DNA from: an uncultured Anaerolineae bacterium
GTDB lineage: Bacteria; Chloroflexota; Anaerolineae; Aggregatilineales; Phototrophicaceae
Direction: 5' to 3'
NCBI GenBank assembly: GCA_937995825.1
Contig: CALKJO010000002.1
Coordinates: 372,001-436,000, forward strand
DNA length: 64,000 nt
Shown here piece after piece: positions 18,269 to 26,032 of this stretch (within the stretch, counting starts at the first letter, position 1; the number at the start of each line of letters is the position of its first letter). The notes beneath the pieces are model-generated. The model searched no databases and had not been told where the DNA came from. It saw only the letters and a program-made list of their open reading frames with translations. The position numbers and the translations under genes are program-made.

Positions 18269-18299
18269 AAAAACAAAAACGGGATGTCTGTCTATCCCG
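18269..18299 (-). terminator. Intrinsic terminator downstream of tRNA-Cys
   Basis: On the minus strand a CGGGAT/ATCCCG stem with an 8-base loop (18280-18299) is followed by a run of T broken by single G (complement of 18269-18279). It follows the tRNA by a few bases and ends only 16 bases before the ATG of the zinc-ribbon gene on the same strand. Confidence 0.7.
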
Positions 18300-18304
18300 C
18301 CTTG

Positions 18305-18376
18305 AGGCGACGACCGGATTCGAACCGGTGCATAAGGGTTTTGCAGACCCTTGCCTTACCACTTGGCTACGTCGCC
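18305..18376 (-). tRNA. tRNA-Cys (anticodon GCA)
   Basis: The 72-nt gene folds as a cloverleaf on the minus strand: acceptor GGCGACG/CGTCGCC, anticodon loop CTGCAAA with GCA, T-arm CCGGTTCGAATCCGG and discriminator T (U73), which is the expected identity base for cysteine. The 3' CCA is not encoded. A strong promoter lies immediately upstream (18391-18419) and a terminator downstream. Confidence 0.97.
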
Positions 18377-18390
18377 GTCTTGCAATAGGC

Positions 18391-18419
18391 ATTATAACGC
18401 CTTGAAGCGCTCGCGGCAA
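18391..18419 (-). promoter_or_regulatory. Promoter of tRNA-Cys
   Basis: On the minus strand TTGCCG (18414-18419), a 17-base spacer and a perfect TATAAT (18391-18396) precede the tRNA by about 15 bases. Confidence 0.8.
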
Positions 18420-18610
18420 GGTGGATCGGCGCGCGGAGAGGCTCATTCTAGTATGATGAAGCGAAGACAGAACATCCCCCGTTCGCTCCGGACGGATGGA
18501 GAGAGCGATCAAGATGAGCAAGGTAACGGTTCTGTCCATCGACACGATTGTGTCCGACCCGAAGATACACAGCGAGCGTCCGATCATCGCCGGGACAACT
18601 GCGAATGCGT

Positions 18611-18616
18611 TATAAT
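18611..18616 (+). promoter_or_regulatory. Probable -10 element for the GlpC-like gene
   Basis: A perfect TATAAT lies 26 bases before ATG 18642, with GGAAGGA (18630-18636) between them as ribosome site. I could not find a convincing -35 element at 16-18 bases, so this is only a partial promoter. Confidence 0.45.
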
Positions 18617-18641
18617 GCATCCAAACTACGGAAGGACAATC

Positions 18642-19901
18642 ATGAGCGATCCGATCACGCGGTTCGATCATCATCAGCCTGAATACACCGCCGATCTGTG
18701 CATCAAATGCAATATCTGTACGGCGGCTTGCCCGGTTGCGCCCGTCACCGACCTGTTTCCGGGTCCCAAGACGGTCGGGCCGCAGGCGCAGCGCTTTCGG
18801 ATGAATGAAGAACGCGGTGACGATTCCCCCGATAAAAGCGTGGATTACTGCTCCGGCTGCGGCATCTGCACGATGGTCTGCCCGCACGGAGTCAAGATCA
18901 TGGAGATGAACGTCCGCGCGCGTGAAAAGCTCTACGACGGCAAAATCCCCCTGCGCAACCGCGCATTAGGGCGCTCCGAGCTGCTCGGCAAATACGGACA
19001 CTGGTTCGCGCCGATCATGAACTGGGGAACAAAATTCCGCCCCGCGCGCGTCGTGATCGAAAAGACCTTTGGCATCCACCGCGATGCCCCGCTGCCGCCG
19101 TTCGAGTTTCAGACCTTTCGCGCCTGGTTTGCGCGCCATCAGCCCGTCGCTGAGCCGCCGCTGCGCGGCAAAGTCGCTTACTTTCATGCCTGCGCCGGCA
19201 ATTACTTCGATACGCGCACGAGCAAGGCGGCGGTCAAAGTGCTGGCGCATAACGGCTTCGATGTCGAGCTGCCGGAGCAGAACTGCTGCGGGCTGCCGAT
19301 GCAGTCCAACGGCGAATTTGTCGCCGCCCGAAATTACGCCAGGCGCAATCTCGACCGGCTTGCCGCCTATGCGCGGGCGGGCATCCCCATCGTCGGCGCG
19401 TCCACATCCTGCACACTCAGCCTCAAGTCCGATTACCGCGAAATTCTCGATCTCGATCATCCGGATCGCGACCTGGTCGCTGAACACACCTACGATCTGA
19501 GCGAATTCCTGCTGATGCTGCATCAGCGCGGCGAACTCAAGACCAACTTCAAGCCGATTGGCGCAGGCGAGACGCTCATCTACCACGCGCCGTGCCAGCA
19601 GAAGGCGCACAACATCGGGCAGCCCGCGCTCGATCTGTTCGATCTCATCCCCGCGCTGCGCGTCCGGCTGGCGGACGCCGCCTGCTGCGGGATCGCTGGC
19701 ACATATGGCTACAAGGTCGAGAAATATCAGATCGGCATGGATGTGGGGCGACCACTGTTCGAGCAGGTGCGCGCCAACGGCGTCGACAAGCCCGTGATCT
19801 GCGACAGCGAGACCTGCCGCTGGCAGATCACCCACGCGACCGGGGCGCGCAGCGTCCATCCGGCGCAAATTCTGGCGCAGGCATACGGATTGGAAGGATG
19901 A
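18642..19901 (+). CDS. Fe-S oxidoreductase, GlpC-like (anaerobic glycerol-3-phosphate dehydrogenase subunit C family)
   Basis: A 419-residue protein with two [4Fe-4S] ferredoxin motifs near the N-terminus (CIKCNICTAACPV and CSGCGICTMVCPHG), then two cysteine-rich CCG domains: NCCGLPMQ near residue 222 and ACCGIAGTYG near residue 348. Length and order match GlpC (about 400 residues), which passes electrons from the GlpA/GlpB dehydrogenase to the quinone pool; related subunits serve other flavin dehydrogenases. No glpA or glpB is in the window, so the electron donor is unknown. I start at ATG 18642 behind GGAAGGA; the longer open frame runs through tRNA-Cys. The stop overlaps the next start. 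Confidence 0.85.
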   Translation: MSDPITRFDHHQPEYTADLCIKCNICTAACPVAPVTDLFPGPKTVGPQAQRFRMNEERGDDSPDKSVDYCSGCGICTMVCPHGVKIMEMNVRAREKLYDGKIPLRNRALGRSELLGKYGHWFAPIMNWGTKFRPARVVIEKTFGIHRDAPLPPFEFQTFRAWFARHQPVAEPPLRGKVAYFHACAGNYFDTRTSKAAVKVLAHNGFDVELPEQNCCGLPMQSNGEFVAARNYARRNLDRLAAYARAGIPIVGASTSCTLSLKSDYREILDLDHPDRDLVAEHTYDLSEFLLMLHQRGELKTNFKPIGAGETLIYHAPCQQKAHNIGQPALDLFDLIPALRVRLADAACCGIAGTYGYKVEKYQIGMDVGRPLFEQVRANGVDKPVICDSETCRWQITHATGARSVHPAQILAQAYGLEG

Positions 19902-21061
19902 GCGCGGTAAAGCGCGCCATCAGTGCCGCCGACCCAACCATGACCACGCTCGATCAGCGCTACCGCATCGCCAATTACATCGACACGTTCGCGCTGGGGC
20001 ATTACGCCCGCGTCCTCGACGCGACTGACCGCAAGGCATCGACACACGTCGCCTTCAAAGTCCTGCGACCGGAGCATCTTGGCGGGGATCAACCGCGCTG
20101 GGAATATCAGGCGTTCGCCCATGAAGCCGATCTGCTCACGGCGCTGGCGGACAGCCCGACGGTCGTCCGGCTGCTGGACTGCGGCTATGTTGAAGCGGGC
20201 GGCGAAGCGCCGTCCGGCGGGGGAATCGAGTCGTTCGGGACGGACGCCGCCGCCTTTCGCGCCGCGCAGGCGGGCTTTTTCAAGCGCGGCTGGCGTCCGT
20301 ATCTGGCGCTGGAGCCGCTGCCGCGCGCGCACAACCTGTTCTACCTGATGCGCCCCGACCGCGCCGGGCTGCGCTGGCGCGTCCCGACGGAAGAGGGACT
20401 GGCGCTGGCGCTCCAGTTCGCGGAGACGCTGAAAATGGCGCACCGGCAGGGGATCGTCTATCTCGATCACAAGCTGGAGCATGTCTATTGGGATGGCGTG
20501 CAGCTTCGCATCATCGATTTGAACAGCTCGCGTCGCGTCGAGGGCAAAAGCCGCGACACAGAGGGCTTATTCCGCCAGGACATTCACAGCCTGTGCGTCG
20601 GGATTCTGTATTCGATGTTCACCGGGCTGTCGCCGCAGAAAACGGCGCTCCGTCCGCAGCCGGGCAGCGTCACCGAAGTTGAGGCGCGTTATCAGGCGAT
20701 CACGGCGCTCGATTTTGGCGTGGAGCCGTCGCTCAGCCCTGCGCTCCAGGACCTGATCCAGCGCGGCGCTGCCCGCCAAATCGACACCGTCGACGACTTC
20801 ATCGACGGCTTGCAAAAAGTCGCCGCGCTGCACGGCTGGGACTTCCCAGGACAGTATACCAATCCGCACAACCGCGACGCCCGCGCCCATCTGCGCGCCG
20901 GACTGACCAAACTGCGCAAGGGACAGGATGCGCTCCGCGAAGCGCGCGATCTGTTCCGCGAAGCGGCGATCCAGGATGGGATCACCGATGATCTGGACGC
21001 CGAACTGCGCCGGCTGGTCAAGGCGGTCAATGAGATGCTCAATACCCGTGTGATCCCGTGA
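19898..21061 (+). CDS. Divergent protein-kinase-like protein (possible pseudokinase)
   Basis: A 387-residue protein whose middle follows the protein-kinase fold: VAFKVLRPEH has the Lys of the N-lobe, FAHEADLLTAL could give the alphaC Glu, and QGIVYLDHKLEHVYW occupies the catalytic loop, followed by LRIIDLNSSR where DFG is expected. HRD is replaced by YLD, the Asn of the loop by His, and DFG by DLN. The Asp residues remain, so weak activity is possible, but the pattern suggests a degenerate kinase. A 30-residue acidic/Gly insertion interrupts the N-lobe. The start ATG overlaps the GlpC-like stop (ATGA). No membrane segment. Coupling to an Fe-S redox protein is unusual. Confidence 0.7.
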   Translation: MSAVKRAISAADPTMTTLDQRYRIANYIDTFALGHYARVLDATDRKASTHVAFKVLRPEHLGGDQPRWEYQAFAHEADLLTALADSPTVVRLLDCGYVEAGGEAPSGGGIESFGTDAAAFRAAQAGFFKRGWRPYLALEPLPRAHNLFYLMRPDRAGLRWRVPTEEGLALALQFAETLKMAHRQGIVYLDHKLEHVYWDGVQLRIIDLNSSRRVEGKSRDTEGLFRQDIHSLCVGILYSMFTGLSPQKTALRPQPGSVTEVEARYQAITALDFGVEPSLSPALQDLIQRGAARQIDTVDDFIDGLQKVAALHGWDFPGQYTNPHNRDARAHLRAGLTKLRKGQDALREARDLFREAAIQDGITDDLDAELRRLVKAVNEMLNTRVIP

Positions 21062-21147
21062 GCGCCAACCCAAACGATTGAACCGCAGACTCGCGCAGCG
21101 GCGGCGCTTGTGCCACAATGATGGGGGCATTTTATCGGTGACTCAGA

Positions 21148-22317
21148 GTGAACTTCATGTCCCCAACGACCCTGTTAGCTCGTCTTGCCGCCCTGCTGCT
21201 GATTTTCGGGGCGCTGTTCGGCGCAGTCGGCGGGCTGCGTTCGCCTTCCACATTCGCGCAGTCAGCGACTCTAGGCGCGCTGGTCTACATCGTCCAGCCT
21301 GGTGATACGCTCAGCAACATCGCAGCGCGCTTCAATATCGAGCCGGCGCGGCTGGCGGCGGGCAATCTGCTGGCAGAGGACGCGGCGGTTCCCCCTGGTA
21401 TGATGCTGATCGTTCCAGTCGGCGCGTCCGCCTCGTCCTTTCCGACCAACACCTCCGCGCCGTCCGCGACGCCGCCGGTCGTCACGCCCGCTCCGACCGC
21501 TGCGCCGATCATCCTGCCAAACATGAATGCGCCGATGCCCGCTCCGGAGCTGATCAACGACATCCCGATGACGCAGATCGTGCTGCTGGATGCCGACACC
21601 CGCGCCAACATCCGCGCCATCTTCGCGCACGGGCAGCAGCTCGGTCGCAACCCGCGTGCTTTCTCTAAGCTGGGCGATAGCACTCTCGAAAGCCCGTATT
21701 TTCTAGATCGCTTCGACGATGGTCAGGGGACGTATCATCTCGGCGCATTCGCCTATTTACAGCCCTTGATCGACTACTTTCAAGGGTCATTTTCACGTCA
21801 GGGCGTCGCGGTCATACGCGGGCTGCACACCTGGTCAGTCTTTGACCCCATGTGGGCGAACGATCACTACTGCGAACCGCGCGAGACGATGCTCGCCTGC
21901 GAGTTCAGGCTGCACAATCCGGCGTACCTGTTCGTCCGGCTCGGCAGCAACGATCTGGGCGCGCCGACGGCAACGGAGCGCAATCTGCGCGCCGTGATCG
22001 AATTCTGCATCGAAAATGGCGTCATCCCGATCATGGGGACGAAAGGCGACCGCCGCGACGGGACGCGAACGAATGACATCATCCGTCGGCTGGCGGACGA
22101 ATACAATGTGCCATTGTGGGATTACGATCTGGTGGCGGGGACGCTGCCAGGGCGCGGCGTCGGGTCGGATGGCGTTCACCTGACCACCTGGTACGCGCAC
22201 GACTACACCAACCCGGAGGCGTTCCGGCGCGGCTACGGTGTCCACAACCTGACCGCGCTGATCGCGCTCTATCAGACCTGGCTGGTGGTGCTGGAGGCGG
22301 AGGATGCGGGTTCGTGA
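21148..22317 (+). CDS. Exported LysM plus SGNH/GDSL hydrolase-like protein
   Basis: A 389-residue protein: signal sequence (residues about 5-38), a LysM domain (YIVQPGDTLSNIAARFNI, about 49-93), a Pro/Thr/Ala-rich linker, then an SGNH domain. The catalytic blocks are visible: GDS in SKLGDST (S178), GSND in VRLGSNDLG and DGVH (D341, H344). LysM should hold it on peptidoglycan or a similar glycan, and the SGNH domain would act as an O-acyl esterase or acyltransferase. The gene overlaps a 35-residue membrane protein that precedes an MBOAT acyltransferase, an arrangement that recalls AlgJ/AlgX with AlgI. The start is GTG 21148; ATG 21157 is an alternative. Confidence 0.85.
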   Translation: MNFMSPTTLLARLAALLLIFGALFGAVGGLRSPSTFAQSATLGALVYIVQPGDTLSNIAARFNIEPARLAAGNLLAEDAAVPPGMMLIVPVGASASSFPTNTSAPSATPPVVTPAPTAAPIILPNMNAPMPAPELINDIPMTQIVLLDADTRANIRAIFAHGQQLGRNPRAFSKLGDSTLESPYFLDRFDDGQGTYHLGAFAYLQPLIDYFQGSFSRQGVAVIRGLHTWSVFDPMWANDHYCEPRETMLACEFRLHNPAYLFVRLGSNDLGAPTATERNLRAVIEFCIENGVIPIMGTKGDRRDGTRTNDIIRRLADEYNVPLWDYDLVAGTLPGRGVGSDGVHLTTWYAHDYTNPEAFRRGYGVHNLTALIALYQTWLVVLEAEDAGS

Positions 22318-22411
22318 GAATGCCTATGCCATCGCGCTCTGCCTGATCGTCATCCTGCTGGTGATCGTCACCACTGACAGCGCCCCGCCCTGGATTTATC
22401 AGAGATTCTGA
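22304..22411 (+). CDS. 35-residue single-helix protein with DltX-like C-terminus
   Basis: ATG 22304 lies inside the end of the SGNH gene, behind GGCGGAGG, and the frame ends at TGA 22409-22411, four bases before the MBOAT start. The product has a short basic N-terminus (MRVRENAY), one hydrophobic helix (AIALCLIVILLVIVTT) and the tail WIYQRF at the very C-terminus. DltX proteins, the small partners of the MBOAT protein DltB in teichoic-acid D-alanylation, end in a similar aromatic-I-Y-x-x-F motif whose Tyr is thought to carry the acyl group. Size, topology, tail and position all fit a DltX-type acyl carrier partner for the following MBOAT. This identity is inferred from pattern, not from alignment. 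Confidence 0.68.
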   Translation: MRVRENAYAIALCLIVILLVIVTTDSAPPWIYQRF

Positions 22412-22415
22412 CGGC

Positions 22416-23846
22416 GTGACCCTCGCGGACATCCTCATCTTCATCGCGGGCGGGCTGGTCTACGAGCTGATCGTCCCCAAGCGGCTGCGCCGATGGGCGC
22501 TGCTGGTCGCCAGCATCTACGCCATCTACGCGCTTCAGCCCGCGCTCGACGTGCGCTTTCTCGATTTCGGACTGCCAACCGCGACGCTGGCGCTTGCCGT
22601 CTACGGCTGGATACTCACCCGCGCGCGCGGTCAGCCGTTCACCCGCGCCGATGCCGCCGCGCTCATCATCGTCGTTGGGATGACTCCCCTGCTGACGCTC
22701 CCGCGCTACCTCGCGCTGCCCATCACTCCCACGTCGCGCCCGCCGGAGGTCGGCGTCGTCCTGATCGGGCTGGCGCTGGCAGCGGGATTCGGCGCGCTGA
22801 TCGCGCTGCTGGCATGGCGGCGGCGCGCAGCGGCGCTGACTCTGGGCGTGATCGGCGTGATCGCGCTCTTCATCATCGTCAAGACCGAGCCGCTGGCGGC
22901 GGCGCTGGCGGGACTGCTGCGCGCCAATGTCGGGCAGAGTCCGGCGCTGGCATCCCCGCTGGAGATCGGCTGGCTGGGATTTTCATATGTCGCCTTTCGC
23001 CTGATCCACACGCTGCGCGACCGTCAGTCCGGGCTGCTGCCCGCGCTCGATCTACGAACCTATCTGACCTATCTGATCTTCTTCCCGGCGTACACGTCGG
23101 GTCCCATCGACCGCGCCGAACGCCATGCCGCCGATGATGCGCGTCTGCCCGACCTGCCGCGCCTCGATCCAGATCGACTCGTCCGCGCCGGGGCGCGGAT
23201 CGCCGTCGGGCTGCTGAAAAAATTCGTGATCGCCGACACGCTGGCGGTCTTCAGCCTATCCGCCGATCTGGTCAGCCAGACCGACTCAGCCGGCGCGCTC
23301 TGGCTGATGCTCTACACCTATGCGTTTCGGCTGTATTTCGATTTCAGCGGCTATACCGATATTGCCATCGGCATCGGGATGCTCTACGGCGTCCAGCTCC
23401 CCGAAAATTTCAACAATCCCTATGCCCAAAATCACATCGCTGCCTTCTGGCAGAGCTGGCACATGACGCTCAGTGCGTGGGCGCGCGCCTATGTCTACGC
23501 GCCGATCTCGAAGGCGCTGGTGCGCCGCAAAGCCGCTCCTGGCGTGGTCGCGGCGGCTGCCAATGGGGCGACGATGCTGCTGATCGGGCTGTGGCACGGC
23601 GTCAGCGCGTCGTTTGCGATCTGGGGACTGTGGCACGGCGCAGGGCTGACCGCGCATTATCTGTGGAGCGACCGGACACGCACATGGCAGCGCCGCCTGA
23701 AAACCATGCCGCGCCGCGCGCGCCTGTGGCGCTGGTTCGGGACGGCGCTGACCTTTCATTTCGTGCTGCTCGGCTGGGTCTGGTTCGCCATCCCCGATAT
23801 ACCTACGGCGCTGCGCGCTTTAAGCGGACTGTTCGGCGTTCGCTGA
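22416..23846 (+). CDS. MBOAT-family membrane O-acyltransferase (DltB/AlgI-like)
   Basis: A 476-residue polytopic protein with about ten membrane helices. The MBOAT hallmarks are clear: FSGYTDIAIGIGMLYG, LPENFNNPY, AAFWQSWHMTLSAW with the WH motif, and the catalytic-His region LWHG (H394) followed by a second LWHG (H407). Such enzymes take an activated acyl group on the cytoplasmic side and move it onto envelope polymers outside. The start is GTG 22416, four bases after the microprotein stop. With the LysM-SGNH protein and the DltX-like peptide it forms a compact three-gene acylation module; no DltA- or DltC-like donor genes are nearby. Confidence 0.9.
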   Translation: MTLADILIFIAGGLVYELIVPKRLRRWALLVASIYAIYALQPALDVRFLDFGLPTATLALAVYGWILTRARGQPFTRADAAALIIVVGMTPLLTLPRYLALPITPTSRPPEVGVVLIGLALAAGFGALIALLAWRRRAAALTLGVIGVIALFIIVKTEPLAAALAGLLRANVGQSPALASPLEIGWLGFSYVAFRLIHTLRDRQSGLLPALDLRTYLTYLIFFPAYTSGPIDRAERHAADDARLPDLPRLDPDRLVRAGARIAVGLLKKFVIADTLAVFSLSADLVSQTDSAGALWLMLYTYAFRLYFDFSGYTDIAIGIGMLYGVQLPENFNNPYAQNHIAAFWQSWHMTLSAWARAYVYAPISKALVRRKAAPGVVAAAANGATMLLIGLWHGVSASFAIWGLWHGAGLTAHYLWSDRTRTWQRRLKTMPRRARLWRWFGTALTFHFVLLGWVWFAIPDIPTALRALSGLFGVR

Positions 23847-23955
23847 GGCGTCAAAATCTGCGTTGTAAACCTTTACATTTCGGATGTCTATACCCCATTA
23901 CACTGTTATAAATTTTATCATAGAGCCGACCAGGACTTACTCGGAGTTTACATCG

Positions 23956-25644
23956 ATGAAGAACGCTGCATCCCTCGCTCAACTCGCGCGCTGGCTCGCT
24001 GTTCTAACGCGCCCCTCCCCACAGCTTGTGTGCGACCTCGACCGGCAGCAGGCGCGCCTGCTGGCGGCGCTGGCGCTGGCGCTGCTGCTCATCGAAGTCA
24101 TCGTCACGCCGGTCTGGATTCTGATCATGCCGGCGTTCGGGTCGGCGCCGCTGATCTCGTTTGGGATGCTGCTGGCATTCGGCGCAATCTATGCGCTCAG
24201 CCGGACGCAGTACTACAAATACGGCGCGTTTATGCTGGTGACGGCATTTCTGATCTTCGTGCTGTGCATCCTGCTGCTGATCCCGGTGACAAGCGGCGAG
24301 CGGCTGCTCGTGCTGAAATATCTGGTGTTCGTGCTGATGCTGTCGAGCATGTTTTTGCAGCGCACCATCACAATTGGATTCATGGTCGTCATTTACGCGA
24401 TTGTGAGCGCATTCTTCTTCATCCCCGATGCCCCCTTCATCTATGTCTTCTCCTACCTGATCTTTTTCATCCTGATCAGTCTTTTGGGATCGATTTCGTC
24501 GGTTGCGGGGACGCTCTACCGCAGTCGGTTGATGGAAAGCGAAGCGCGCTATCGGTCGGTCGTGTCGGCGCTGTCGGAGGGGGTCGTCCTGCAGGCAAAA
24601 GATGGGACGATCCAGGCGTCGAATGAGGCGGCGGCGCGGATACTGGGCTTGACGCCCGATCAGATGATGGGGCGCACCTCGGTCGATCCGCGCTGGCGCG
24701 CCATCCATCAGGACGGGACGCCTTTCCCCGGCGAAACCCATCCGGCGATGGTGACGCTGCGCACGGGCAAGCCGCAGTCCAACGTGATCATGGGCGTGCA
24801 TCATCCCGATGATACGCTTGTCTGGATTTCGATCAATTCCCACCCACTGATCTACCCCGGCGAACGCCAGCCTTACGCCGTAGTCACCTCGTTCACCGAC
24901 ATCACCGAAATACGCAAAGCGCAGCAGCAGGAATTTCAGACCGCGCTGGAGCGCGAGCGCATTAAGCTGCTGACGCAGTTTGTGCAGAATGCAGCGCATG
25001 AATTCAGGACGCCGCTGGGGATCATCAATACGACCGCCTATCTGATGGCGCACATCGAGGATGCCGATCAGCGCGCCGCTAGACAGAAGCAGATCGAGCG
25101 TGAAGTCCATCGAATCACCAATCTCATCGATATGGTGCTGCTGCTGGTCAAGCTGGAAAGTCAGCCGCTTGAATTGGGGACGCAGATCGACTTCCACTCG
25201 TTCCTGCGCAGCATCTGCGCATCGGTCTTCAGCGTTGACACGCCGGCGCTGTGCATTGAGATTCCCGACGACAAAGTCACTGTGCGCGGCGATCTGGCAT
25301 ATCTGACCGAGGCATTTCGCCAGATTTTAGACAATGCGCGCCGTTTCACGCCGCCGCACGGCTCCGTGACGGTGATCAGCCGCGCGCTGGACGGCGAGGT
25401 TCATATTCAGATTGCGGACACGGGCGCAGGGATCGCACTGGAGAATCTGCCTTATATTTTCGATTCGTTCTGGCGCAGCGATCAGGCGCACACGACGCCG
25501 GGCTTTGGCTTAGGGCTGGCGATTGCGCGCCGCGTGATCGATCAGCACGGCGGATCGATCACGGTCGAGAGCGCGGTCGGCGTCGGGACAACGCTGCAAA
25601 TTCGGCTGCCGCTGGTGGACAAAACGCCAAAGGACGGCATATGA
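23956..25644 (+). CDS. Membrane sensor histidine kinase with PAS domain
   Basis: A 562-residue kinase. Six or seven hydrophobic helices fill residues 34-190 with almost no outer loops, so the sensor is probably the membrane bundle itself. A PAS domain follows (about 199-330, from EARYRSVVSALSEGVVLQ), then HisKA with phospho-acceptor H348 in AAHEFRTPLG, and an HATPase domain with N-box ILDNARRFTPP, G1 DTGAGI and GFGLGLAIA. I start at ATG 23956 after CGGAG; the frame is open from 23884. No response regulator lies next to it, so its partner is encoded elsewhere. Confidence 0.9.
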   Translation: MKNAASLAQLARWLAVLTRPSPQLVCDLDRQQARLLAALALALLLIEVIVTPVWILIMPAFGSAPLISFGMLLAFGAIYALSRTQYYKYGAFMLVTAFLIFVLCILLLIPVTSGERLLVLKYLVFVLMLSSMFLQRTITIGFMVVIYAIVSAFFFIPDAPFIYVFSYLIFFILISLLGSISSVAGTLYRSRLMESEARYRSVVSALSEGVVLQAKDGTIQASNEAAARILGLTPDQMMGRTSVDPRWRAIHQDGTPFPGETHPAMVTLRTGKPQSNVIMGVHHPDDTLVWISINSHPLIYPGERQPYAVVTSFTDITEIRKAQQQEFQTALERERIKLLTQFVQNAAHEFRTPLGIINTTAYLMAHIEDADQRAARQKQIEREVHRITNLIDMVLLLVKLESQPLELGTQIDFHSFLRSICASVFSVDTPALCIEIPDDKVTVRGDLAYLTEAFRQILDNARRFTPPHGSVTVISRALDGEVHIQIADTGAGIALENLPYIFDSFWRSDQAHTTPGFGLGLAIARRVIDQHGGSITVESAVGVGTTLQIRLPLVDKTPKDGI

Positions 25645-25844
25645 AGCTGTTTTTACCACCAACACCGCTTCCAACCCACCGATGAACCGCGTCGATCTTG
25701 GCGAACACATCCCTGAACGTGTCGTGCAGTGGGGCATCCCATACTGCATGTGCAGCGGTTACCCTGACTCTGCCGAGGGCGGAGTGTTCGTCAGCCTGAT
25801 TTTTTCCGGTACACTATACACAACAGACACACAGAGGCAGTGGG

Positions 25845-26026
25845 ATGGCGCAGAAGCTGGCGATAGACAAGCCGACCGTGTCGCTCGATGCGCTGATGGC
25901 ATCGGGGAGCAATGCGCGCATTGACGTGATCGACGGGGAGATTGTCTATCGATCACCATGGGCGCGTTCATGCCCGGTCTGCCCATCCCGCTGCCCGCCA
26001 TTTTCGCTCTGCCCGAACTGGAGTAA
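25845..26026 (+). pseudogene. Remnant of a Uma2-family (DUF820) PD-(D/E)XK protein, internally deleted
   Basis: From ATG 25845 the first about 38 codons read like the N-terminus of Uma2 proteins (KPTVSLDALMASG, then RIDVIDGEIVYRSP). The in-frame continuation is Cys/Ser/Pro-rich and family-unlike. In another frame, 25958-26026 encodes MPGLPIPLPAIFALPELE and a stop, which resembles a Uma2 C-terminal tail (LPGFxLPLAxLF). The simplest reading is that the central about 120-150 codons, including the nuclease core, were lost with a frame change. GAGG precedes the start, so a short peptide could still be made. It ends six bases before the ALDH gene. Confidence 0.6.
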
Positions 26027-26032
26027 AACGCC

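Noticed and set aside
25682-25924. An 80-codon frame between the histidine kinase and the Uma2 remnant
   Set aside because: No ribosome site, no domain-like pattern, and it overlaps the Uma2 start in another frame.
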